This document shows, piece after piece, positions 8,492 through 16,428 of a stretch of DNA of 64,000 nt. Numbering within the stretch: position 1 is the first letter of the stretch; each line of letters opens with the position of its first letter. The stretch is taken from positions 2,182,001-2,246,000 of the forward strand of contig NZ_CP090557.1 of assembly GCF_021484805.1 (NCBI RefSeq). Direction: 5' to 3'. The translations under genes and the position numbers were made by a program. The notes beneath the pieces are model-generated. The model was given only the letters and a program-made list of their open reading frames with translations. It was not told the DNA's origin and searched no databases. The stretch comes from Tellurirhabdus bombi. GTDB taxonomy: Bacteria; Bacteroidota; Bacteroidia; Cytophagales; Spirosomataceae.

Positions 8492-10837
8492 ATGCTACAG
8501 AACTATTTCAAAATTGCCTGGCGGAATCTATGGCGTAACCGTCTGCTGACAACGATCAACGTAACCGGTCTGGCGCTCGGTCTGGCGTGTGCCTTGCTGA
8601 TTGGCCTGTGGGTGAACGACGAATTGAGCTTTAATCGATCCTACAAAAATCTGGATAGCCTGTATGCCGTCAAACTGGTTTATGCGGATGGCCAGGCGGG
8701 CGACAATACATCCGGGCCGCTGGCGGAGGCGCTCAAGGAGAAAGTGCCCGGTATCGAGAAAGCCACCAAGATGACGGTTTGGGATAATCAGTTTCTCATT
8801 AAAGTGGGCCAAAAATCGGGTAAAGAAACCGGAAATTACGTGTCCGATGACTTTTTTGAGGTCTTCCAACTGAACGCTCTACAAGGAAGCCCCAGCCGTG
8901 CGCTTCAATCGCCCAACCAGATTGTCATCAGCCGTAAGCTGGCCATGACGTACTTCAACACCGTTCAGGCGGTGGGACAACGGCTGCAATTGAACGGCGA
9001 CAAGACGTACGTAGTCGGAGCGGTGATCGAAGACATTCCCCAAAATACGTCGGTACACCTGGATTGGTTTGTTAACTTCAAGGTGCAGGAAGAAGACTAC
9101 ATGCGAAATTGGGACAATATAATGTTCAAAACGTATGTTCGGTTAAATCCCGCCGCCACCCAGGAGGGGGCCGAGCGGGCCATGAAAACCCTGTTGGCGC
9201 AAAACAGCAGTGACAAAACCTCCCGGGCCATCCTGCAACCGCTGAAGGACGTGTACCTCTACAGTGATTATGCGAACGGGAAGCCCGTCGGTGGGCGAAT
9301 CGACTACCTGAACGTATACGGATTGGTGGCGATTTTTATCCTGCTGATTGCCTGCGTCAATTTTATGAATCTGGCGACGGCCCGGGCGTCCATGCGGGCC
9401 AAAGAAGTAGGCGTTCGGAAAGTGGTGGGGGCGATGCGCTCTTCACTGGTCAACCAGTTTATGGGCGAGTCGTTACTAGTGAGCTTTGTGGCGGGAATAC
9501 TGGCTGTTCTAATTGCCTGGCTGATGTTGCCAACCATCAATGCGGTGTTTCAAAAAAACCTGGTGCTGGATGGTACCGATCTGAAATTGTGGGGCAGCGG
9601 CCTTGCGCTGGTGATTCTGACGGGATTGGTGGCGGGGAGCTATCCCGCTTTTTTCCTGTCGTCCATGAAGCCGGTGCAGGTTCTCAAAGGCGTATTTAAA
9701 TCGAATCGAAACGGCGCGGGTACATTCCGGCAATCGTTGGTAGTTATTCAGTTTTCGCTGTCTATCTTACTCATCATCAGTATGCTTGTGGTAGGACGGC
9801 AAATGGCGTATGTCCGTACCAAACATCTGGGGCTATCACGGGAAAATGTGCTGTATTTGCCGGTAGAAGGGGAGTTGCGCTCCAAAATGGAAGCGTTTCG
9901 GCAGGAACTGCTGCGTACCAACGCCATCAGCGCCGTAACGGCAACGGGCGAGTTGCCCATTAATATCGGCAGCAGCGCCAGCGGACAACTTCAGTGGCCG
10001 GGCAAAGACCCTACCACCATCGAATCGATCTGGCACATGTGGATCGGCTACGATTTTGTCAAAACCATGAACGTTCAGCTAGCGGGTGGCCGTGATTTTG
10101 ACCCCACTTCACCGGCTGACCAGGCCAATTACCTGATTAACGAATCGGCGGCAAAACTGATGGCATTGAAAAATCCCGTGGGGCAGCCGATTACTTACCA
10201 ATCGAAAAAAGGCCAGATCATTGGCGTGATGAAAGACTTTCACATGAGTTCGCTCCACGAGCCAATCAAACCGCTGATTTTTAGGCTTAAGCCCGATTGG
10301 ACGAATTTCGTATTGGTGAAGACCGCCCCCGGACAAACCGTCGAAGCGATTCAGGCTCTAGAGCAGACGGTACGGAAATTCAATCCCGATTACCCATTTG
10401 AGTATCATTTCCTGAACGAAAACTACGAAAAGCTATACCACAGCGAAACGCTGGTGAATACACTGGTAAATTATTTTGGCGGGCTAGCCATCCTGATTTC
10501 CTGCCTGGGACTGTTTGGACTGGCGGCGTTCACGGCAGAGCGTCGGACTAAGGAAATCGGCGTCCGAAAAGTGCTGGGCGCTTCGGCGGGGAGCATTGTG
10601 GCGCTCTTATCCAGAGATTTTCTGAAGTTAGTTTTTGTCGCTCTGCTCATTGCCACGCCGTTGGCCTGGTATTTCATGGATCGGTGGTTGCAGGATTTTG
10701 CCTATCGGGTAGAATTAAGTTGGTGGATGTTTGTACTGGCCGGTGGCATGGCGATGTTGATCGCGCTGGCGACGGTGAGTTTTCAGTCGCTGAAGGCGGC
10801 TTTGGTAAATCCGGTGAAAAGCTTAAAAAGTGAATAA
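8492..10837 (+). CDS. ABC transporter permease P4 (FtsX/MacB type)
   Basis: This 781-residue permease is the second gene of the P3-P4-P5 operon, 3 bp after P3 and 8 bp before P5. It starts MLQNYFKIAWRNL. The first FtsX domain carries AKEVGVRKVVGAMRSS near residue 303, the second periplasmic domain carries VMKDFHMSSLHEPIKPL, and the second FtsX domain carries TKEIGVRKVLGAS near 685. The first half resembles P5 (both have the GGRIDYL/GGRIEYV segment before the helix and VVGAM), while the C-terminal quarter matches P3, so the gene looks like a mosaic. Close spacing indicates cotranscription and possible translational coupling. Confidence 0.94.
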   Translation: MLQNYFKIAWRNLWRNRLLTTINVTGLALGLACALLIGLWVNDELSFNRSYKNLDSLYAVKLVYADGQAGDNTSGPLAEALKEKVPGIEKATKMTVWDNQFLIKVGQKSGKETGNYVSDDFFEVFQLNALQGSPSRALQSPNQIVISRKLAMTYFNTVQAVGQRLQLNGDKTYVVGAVIEDIPQNTSVHLDWFVNFKVQEEDYMRNWDNIMFKTYVRLNPAATQEGAERAMKTLLAQNSSDKTSRAILQPLKDVYLYSDYANGKPVGGRIDYLNVYGLVAIFILLIACVNFMNLATARASMRAKEVGVRKVVGAMRSSLVNQFMGESLLVSFVAGILAVLIAWLMLPTINAVFQKNLVLDGTDLKLWGSGLALVILTGLVAGSYPAFFLSSMKPVQVLKGVFKSNRNGAGTFRQSLVVIQFSLSILLIISMLVVGRQMAYVRTKHLGLSRENVLYLPVEGELRSKMEAFRQELLRTNAISAVTATGELPINIGSSASGQLQWPGKDPTTIESIWHMWIGYDFVKTMNVQLAGGRDFDPTSPADQANYLINESAAKLMALKNPVGQPITYQSKKGQIIGVMKDFHMSSLHEPIKPLIFRLKPDWTNFVLVKTAPGQTVEAIQALEQTVRKFNPDYPFEYHFLNENYEKLYHSETLVNTLVNYFGGLAILISCLGLFGLAAFTAERRTKEIGVRKVLGASAGSIVALLSRDFLKLVFVALLIATPLAWYFMDRWLQDFAYRVELSWWMFVLAGGMAMLIALATVSFQSLKAALVNPVKSLKSE

Positions 10838-10845
10838 ATACAACT

Positions 10846-13209
10846 ATGCTAACGAACTATCTCAAAATCGCCTGGCGGAATCTTGAGCGAAACCGGCTGT
10901 TCTCACTGATCAATATCCTTGGTTTGGCCCTCGGGATGGCCTGTAGTCTGCTCATTCTGTTTTGGGTGCAGGATGAACTGCGGGTAGATCGCTTTCATGC
11001 CAACAACGACCGCATTTTTCGGGTGATGGAAAACCAGGACTGGGCGGGGCGCGACCTCAGCACCACAACGGCAACGCCGGGTATTCTGGCCGAAAACCTG
11101 AAGCGCGATTTTTCCGAGATAGAGAAGGCTGCCGTGGCGACCTACCAAAGCGAAATCCTGCTAACGGTTGGCAATACGTTTGGGAAAGAAAAAGGACGCT
11201 ATGCCAGCGGCGAATTTCTGGAAATTCTTTCGTTTCCGTTGGTGCAGGGCGATCCACAAACTGCCCTGAAACGCCCGGATGCCATTGTGATTTCGGAAAA
11301 GCTGGCGCGTAAGTATTTCCCCAACCAGAACCCAATCGGGAAAACCATCCGGGTCGATAATACAGACGATATGATGGTGACCGGCGTACTGAAAGAAAAT
11401 ATTCCGTACAACTCGCTGAAATTCGATTACCTGATGTCGTGGGAGCGCTTTTTGAAGCTCAACGAATGGGCCAAAGAGTGGGAAAATAACGGTCCGCATA
11501 CCTACGTGCTACTTAGCAAGCAGGCCGATGCCGATAAAGTCACGCAAAAAATCAGGAATTACATTGAGGTAAAAACCAACAAACGGACGAGCAATATCGA
11601 CCTGTTTCTGTACCCATACAGCGATTATTACCTGTATTCTAATTTTAAAAACGGCGCGCTGGATGGGGGGCGTATTGAGTATGTGCGGTTGTTTGTGATC
11701 GTGGCCATTTTTATTCTGGTCATTGCCTGCATCAACTTCATGAACCTGGCCACGGCGCGGTCGGTGAAACGGGCGAAAGAGGTCGGCGTTCGGAAGGTGG
11801 TGGGGGCTATGCGGCAGACACTGATGGGCCAATTCATTGGTGAATCCCTGTTGATAGCTATCCTGTCTTTGTCGGTTGCCCTGTTGCTGGTTGCCTTGAT
11901 ACTGCCGACGTTCAACACACTTACGGGTAAAGCACTCAACCTCGAACTGGCTGATCCGGCTTTCTGGGCAACCTTGCTCGGACTAACGGCGCTAACCGGA
12001 ATCATATCGGGCAGTTATCCGGCGGTTTTTCTGTCGTCGCTCAATCCAATTGTGGTCTTGAAAGGCGTTTTGAAATTCAAAACCAGCGCGACAATTTTCC
12101 GGAAAGGCCTGGTTGTTTTTCAGTTTTCCTTGTCCATCATTCTAATTGTGGGAATGATTATTATTTACCGCCAGATCCACTATATCCAGAACAAAAACCT
12201 GGGTTTTGATCGCGAAAATCTGGTTTACATGCCCCTGGAAGGCGATCTGAAAGCCAGCTATCCAACCTTCCGAAACGAGTTGTTGACGCAGCCAGGAGTA
12301 AAGGCGGTTAGCTGCGCCTGGGATGATCCGCTTCAGGTGGGCAGTTCGACCATGGGCGTCAACTGGCGCGGAAAAGACACGACCCAGCAGATCTTGTTCA
12401 ACCAGACAGCGGTGTATTACGGGTATTTGAAAACAATGGGTGTTCGGCTGAAAGAAGGCCGGGAGTTTTCGCCGGATTACAGCCTGGATACAACCAATTA
12501 CATCATCAATGAGGCCGCCGCTCGGAAGATTGGGCATAAGAATCCGGTAGGGCAGGAGCTGACTTTCTGGGGCCGCAAAGGGACCATTGTTGGGGTGGTG
12601 AAAGATTACCACATCAATTCGTTGCACGTGGCCATCGAGCCTTTGATTCTGCACATGCAACGCAAAGAATACAGTGGTTACGTGATCGTACGAGCCGAAG
12701 CCGGTCGCACCCGGGAAGCGCTGGCTAATCTGGAAAAAACGTTTAAGAAATTTAATCCGAAGTATCCCTTTGAATACCTGTTTACCGACCAGGAATTTGG
12801 GACTTACTACAAAAGTGAAAACGTGGTTAGTAAGCTGGCTAGTTATTTCGCCGGGCTGGCCATTTTCATTTCCTGCCTTGGCTTGTTTGGACTGGCCACC
12901 TTTACGGCGGAACAGCGCACGAAAGAAATTGGCATCCGTAAAGTGCTCGGGGCCAGTGTCACGACCATCGTGCTAATGCTTTCGAAAGACTTTCTGCAAC
13001 TGGTGCTGGTGGCCTCGGTGGTGGCTCTGCCGGTAGCCTGGTGGGCGCTCAATGGCTGGCTGGAAGGCTTTGCCAACCGCATCGAAATCCAGTGGTGGAT
13101 GTTTGCCCTGGCGGTGTTGGCGGCCCTTTTGATTGCGCTGTTGACCGTTGGTTACCAATCCATCAAGGCGGCCCTGACGAATCCGGTTAAATCCCTTAAA
13201 ACCGAATAG
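10846..13209 (+). CDS. ABC transporter permease P5 (FtsX/MacB type)
   Basis: This 787-residue permease is the last gene of the P3-P4-P5 operon. It starts MLTNYLKIAWRNLERNRLF and has the RFHANNDRIFRV segment after the first helix. The first FtsX domain has AKEVGVRKVVGAMRQT near residue 310; the second periplasmic domain has VVKDYHINSLHVAIEPL; the second FtsX domain has TKEIGIRKVLGAS near 692. The tail is NPVKSLKTE. A GC-rich hairpin with a T-rich tail follows 11 bp after the stop, closing the operon. The function is that of the family, and the cargo is unknown. Confidence 0.94.
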   Translation: MLTNYLKIAWRNLERNRLFSLINILGLALGMACSLLILFWVQDELRVDRFHANNDRIFRVMENQDWAGRDLSTTTATPGILAENLKRDFSEIEKAAVATYQSEILLTVGNTFGKEKGRYASGEFLEILSFPLVQGDPQTALKRPDAIVISEKLARKYFPNQNPIGKTIRVDNTDDMMVTGVLKENIPYNSLKFDYLMSWERFLKLNEWAKEWENNGPHTYVLLSKQADADKVTQKIRNYIEVKTNKRTSNIDLFLYPYSDYYLYSNFKNGALDGGRIEYVRLFVIVAIFILVIACINFMNLATARSVKRAKEVGVRKVVGAMRQTLMGQFIGESLLIAILSLSVALLLVALILPTFNTLTGKALNLELADPAFWATLLGLTALTGIISGSYPAVFLSSLNPIVVLKGVLKFKTSATIFRKGLVVFQFSLSIILIVGMIIIYRQIHYIQNKNLGFDRENLVYMPLEGDLKASYPTFRNELLTQPGVKAVSCAWDDPLQVGSSTMGVNWRGKDTTQQILFNQTAVYYGYLKTMGVRLKEGREFSPDYSLDTTNYIINEAAARKIGHKNPVGQELTFWGRKGTIVGVVKDYHINSLHVAIEPLILHMQRKEYSGYVIVRAEAGRTREALANLEKTFKKFNPKYPFEYLFTDQEFGTYYKSENVVSKLASYFAGLAIFISCLGLFGLATFTAEQRTKEIGIRKVLGASVTTIVLMLSKDFLQLVLVASVVALPVAWWALNGWLEGFANRIEIQWWMFALAVLAALLIALLTVGYQSIKAALTNPVKSLKTE

Positions 13210-13220
13210 CTATGCACACA

Positions 13221-13260
13221 GGCGGAGGTTCGGCAGTCGGCTGTATCTCCGCCTTTTATT
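13221..13260 (+). terminator. Rho-independent terminator after P5
   Basis: GGCGGAG (13221-13227) pairs with CTCCGCC (13247-13253) and is followed by TTTTATT. It directly follows the P3-P4-P5 operon and directly precedes the padR control sites. Confidence 0.75.
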
Positions 13261-13261
13261 C

Positions 13262-13300
13262 TGTTCAATACCGGACAGGATACCTGTACGATTTCGGACA
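13262..13300. promoter_or_regulatory. Twin activator sites upstream of padR-P6-P7
   Basis: Two 16-bp palindromes lie at 13262-13277 (TGTTC, AATACC, GGACA) and 13285-13300 (TGTAC, GATTTC, GGACA), with starts 23 bp apart. They match the sites before P3, P9 and P13 in the arms but not in the central six bases, as expected for a protein reading the arms. Confidence 0.72.
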
Positions 13301-13351
13301 AACTTTGTTACTCAACCTCTAAAATGATGCTTCTGACCAGTTTTTTGAAAT

Positions 13352-13366
13352 TGGCCGCGTATTTGA
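13352..13366 (+). promoter_or_regulatory. Sigma-54-like promoter for padR-P6-P7
   Basis: TGGCCGCGTATTTGA fits TGG-N8-TTG. Its -12 G at 13365 is about 72.5 bp from the centre of the nearer palindrome, the same geometry as at the other three loci. The predicted transcript start near 13377 leaves about 18 bases before the padR ATG. Confidence 0.6.
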
Positions 13367-13394
13367 TCAGCAAAAATAGAACTAATTAATAGCC

Positions 13395-13733
13395 ATGAAA
13401 CGCAGTTACTTAGGCGAGTTTGAGGAGATTGTTCTGTTGACGGTGGCGGTGCTGGAAGGACAGGCTTACGGCGTCGCGCTAACCCATGAGATTATTGAGC
13501 AGACGGGGCGTTCGGTTCGCCTGAACCAGATTCACTCCGCTTTGCAGCGGCTGGAAGAGAAAGGAATGGTTAAATCGGAGATGGGCGAACCAACGGCCGA
13601 ACGCGGTGGCCGGCGGAAACGACTGTTTACGGTAACGGCCTACGGTCGTCGGACATTGCAGGAAATTCAGGAAGTGCGCGTGACTTTGTGGAGCCGCCTC
13701 CTACATCCGTTCAAACCAGCCACCAGTCTATGA
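13395..13733 (+). CDS. PadR family transcriptional regulator
   Basis: This 112-residue protein has the PadR-type winged helix: EFEEIVLLTVAVLEGQAYGVALTHEI, then LNQIHSALQRLEEKGMV (recognition helix region) and the beta wing with RGGRRKRLFTVTAYGRR. Its stop codon overlaps the start of P6 in an ATGA arrangement (ATG 13730, TGA 13731-13733), so the two are translationally coupled. PadR genes next to permeases with an N-terminal prefix domain are a known pairing in Bacteroidota and Acidobacteriota. It probably represses or tunes its own operon in response to a small molecule; the ligand is unknown. Confidence 0.92.
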   Translation: MKRSYLGEFEEIVLLTVAVLEGQAYGVALTHEIIEQTGRSVRLNQIHSALQRLEEKGMVKSEMGEPTAERGGRRKRLFTVTAYGRRTLQEIQEVRVTLWSRLLHPFKPATSL

Positions 13734-16396
13734 GTCCCCAACCTCGTACTGGCGGGCCACCTCGCCTGGCCGACCGCCTGCTCGAACGCTTTTGCGATCC
13801 GTATACACTGGAAGAAATGCAGGGTGATCTGCATGAAGAATTCCAGTATCAGGTTCGGCGCGTGGGCGAACGGCAAGCGCGTTGGCGCTACTGGCGGGAT
13901 GTGCTGGGTTTCTTGAAGCTCCGGGCCAGACAATCGTTCACAAGAAAAAAACAACAAAATACTTACCCAACAACCCCATTAATCAGTCCTGATATGCTAC
14001 GGAATTATCTCAAAATCGCCCTGCGAAATCTGGTTAAACACAAGACGTATTCGGCTATTAATATTGCGGGCTTAGCCACGGGTATGGCCGTTGCAATGCT
14101 CATTGGCCTATGGATATGGGATGAGCTGTCGTTTAATACTTACCACAAAAATTACGACCGCATTGCTCAGGTATGGCAGCATCAGACCAGCAATGGGGAA
14201 GTCTTCACCGGTAAGGCCATACCTTTTCCACTGGGGAAAGAGCTTCAGACGAAATACGGGAGCAGTTTCCAATACGTCGTCATGTCGTCCTGGGAGGGTG
14301 AACACTTCCTGTCATTGGGCGAAAAAAAGATAACCAAAGAAGGCAGTTTTATGGATGTCGATGCGCCCCGGATGCTGACGTTGCACATGCTGAAGGGTTC
14401 GTACGACGGGCTCAAAGAGCCAAACTCTATTCTGCTTTCTGAAACGACTGCCCAAGCCCTTTTCGGCGACCGGGAGCCGCTGAATCAATTGATCAAGATT
14501 GACAATAAAATGGATGTGCGGGTTACGGGGGTTTACGAAGACGTGCCGCACAACGCCCAATACGGTAAGGTGAAGTTTATTGCGCCCTGGGAGCTTTATG
14601 TCGCCTCGGAGAAATGGATTCAGCGGGCGCGCGATAACAGCCATTGGGGTGATAACTCCTTTCAGCTTTTTGTCCAGATTGCTGACAATACAGATTATGA
14701 GTCGGTTAACAAACGCATTTTAAATGCTAAACTGAACAACGTTCCGGCTAACGAAAAAAAGTTCAAGGCAGCGATTGTCCTTAATCCCATGCGAGACTGG
14801 CGGTTGCGTTCGAACTGGGAAAATGGCGTAAAGACCGGCGGGATGATCGATTATGTTTGGTTATTTGGCTTTATCGGCCTTTTTGTGTTGCTGCTGGCCT
14901 GCATTAACTTCATGAATCTGAGCACCGCCCGCAGTGAGAAACGCGCCAAAGAGGTGGGCATTCGCAAAGCGGTTGGTTCCGTTCGAGGCCAGCTGGTGAA
15001 CCAGTTTTTTAGTGAGTCTTTTCTGGTGGTCTTTTTCGCTTTTGGGCTGGCTCTGCTGCTGGTGCTGCTCGTTCTGCCCTGGTTCAATCAGGTGGCTGAC
15101 AAACGGATTACGATGCTATGGACTAACCCGCTGTTCTGGACATTTGGGCTAGGATTTACGCTATTTACTGGTTTTGTGGCAGGTAGTTATCCGGCGCTTT
15201 ATCTGTCTTCTTTCCAACCAGTTAAGGTGCTGAAAGGAACCTTTCGGGCGGGGCGGTTTGCGGCTGTGCCTCGTAAAGTACTGGTCGTGGTGCAGTTTAC
15301 GGTTTCGTTAGCGCTGATTATTGGAACCATCATCATCTATAACCAGATTCAATATTCCAAAAACCGGCCCATCGGCTACAACCGGGACGGCCTGCTAATG
15401 ATTGAGATGAAGTCGCCGGAGTTTTACGGCAAGTTTGACCTACTGCGCACCGAACTCAAAAACGCTGGTGTCATTCAGGAGCTGGCCGAATCATCCAGCC
15501 CGATTACAGACGTATGGTCAAACAGTGGTGGGTTTCACTGGCAGGGCAAAGATCCCAATCTGGATACGGATTTTGGTACGGTCTGGGTCACGCACGAATT
15601 TGGGAAGACAGTGGGCTGGCAATTTAAAGAAGGTCGGGATTTTTCGCGGGAATTTACGTCTGATTCTTCGGCCATTGTCCTGAACGAAGCAGCGGTAAAG
15701 TTCATGAACATCAAGAATCCGGTGGGCACTGTCATTCGCTGGGGTAGCGGGGAGAACATGACGGAATATAAAATAATTGGCGTTATCAAAGACATGCTGA
15801 TGTCGTCGCCGTACGAACCCGTGAAGCAGACGATTTATTTGATGAGTTACCATAACGTCAACTGGATCAACATGAAGCTGAATCCGGCCAAAAGCGCCAA
15901 TGAGTGTCTGACAACCATCGAAGCCGCTTTCAAAAAACACATTCCGACGGCACCCTTCGACTATAAATTTGCCGATGAAGAGTTTGGGAAGAAGTTTGCT
16001 CACGAAGAGCGCATTGGCAAGCTAGCCACCTTCTTTGCGGGCTTAGCCATCTTTATCAGCTGCCTTGGTCTGTTTGGTCTGGCTTCCTTTGTCGCCGAAC
16101 AGCGCACGAAAGAAATTGGTATCCGCAAAGTGCTCGGTGCCAGTGTGCTGAATTTATGGAGCCTGTTATCAAAGGATTTTGTCATACTCGTGATCATCGC
16201 GTTCGTGATTGCTACGCCTACGGCCTGGTATTTTATGAGCCACTGGCTGGATCAATACGAGTACCGCTCTGAAATTTCGTGGTGGATATTCGTCGCCTCG
16301 GGCATTGGTACGTTAGTCGTGACCTTGTTGACGGTTAGTTTTCAGAGTATTAAAGCAGCGCTGATTAATCCGGTAAAATCACTTCGGTCCGAATAA
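13730..16396 (+). CDS. ABC transporter permease P6 with N-terminal permease prefix domain
   Basis: The product has 888 residues if the ATG overlapping the padR stop is used; the frame is open back to 13688 but coupling favours 13730. Residues about 8-65 form a cytoplasmic prefix (ADRLLERFCDPYTLEEMQGDLHEEF, then RYWRDVLGFLK) that resembles permease prefix domain 2. The standard permease starts at MLRNYLKIALRNL (internal ATG 13994). FtsX motifs are AKEVGIRKAVGS near residue 406 and TKEIGIRKVLGAS near 793. Unlike most of the array, the second periplasmic domain has IKDMLMSSPYEP where others have VKDFHxxSL. P7 follows after 32 bp and carries the same prefix. Confidence 0.93.
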   Translation: MSPQPRTGGPPRLADRLLERFCDPYTLEEMQGDLHEEFQYQVRRVGERQARWRYWRDVLGFLKLRARQSFTRKKQQNTYPTTPLISPDMLRNYLKIALRNLVKHKTYSAINIAGLATGMAVAMLIGLWIWDELSFNTYHKNYDRIAQVWQHQTSNGEVFTGKAIPFPLGKELQTKYGSSFQYVVMSSWEGEHFLSLGEKKITKEGSFMDVDAPRMLTLHMLKGSYDGLKEPNSILLSETTAQALFGDREPLNQLIKIDNKMDVRVTGVYEDVPHNAQYGKVKFIAPWELYVASEKWIQRARDNSHWGDNSFQLFVQIADNTDYESVNKRILNAKLNNVPANEKKFKAAIVLNPMRDWRLRSNWENGVKTGGMIDYVWLFGFIGLFVLLLACINFMNLSTARSEKRAKEVGIRKAVGSVRGQLVNQFFSESFLVVFFAFGLALLLVLLVLPWFNQVADKRITMLWTNPLFWTFGLGFTLFTGFVAGSYPALYLSSFQPVKVLKGTFRAGRFAAVPRKVLVVVQFTVSLALIIGTIIIYNQIQYSKNRPIGYNRDGLLMIEMKSPEFYGKFDLLRTELKNAGVIQELAESSSPITDVWSNSGGFHWQGKDPNLDTDFGTVWVTHEFGKTVGWQFKEGRDFSREFTSDSSAIVLNEAAVKFMNIKNPVGTVIRWGSGENMTEYKIIGVIKDMLMSSPYEPVKQTIYLMSYHNVNWINMKLNPAKSANECLTTIEAAFKKHIPTAPFDYKFADEEFGKKFAHEERIGKLATFFAGLAIFISCLGLFGLASFVAEQRTKEIGIRKVLGASVLNLWSLLSKDFVILVIIAFVIATPTAWYFMSHWLDQYEYRSEISWWIFVASGIGTLVVTLLTVSFQSIKAALINPVKSLRSE

Positions 16397-16428
16397 AGTC
16401 GGCGCGATCTTACTTAAAACCAAAAGCA

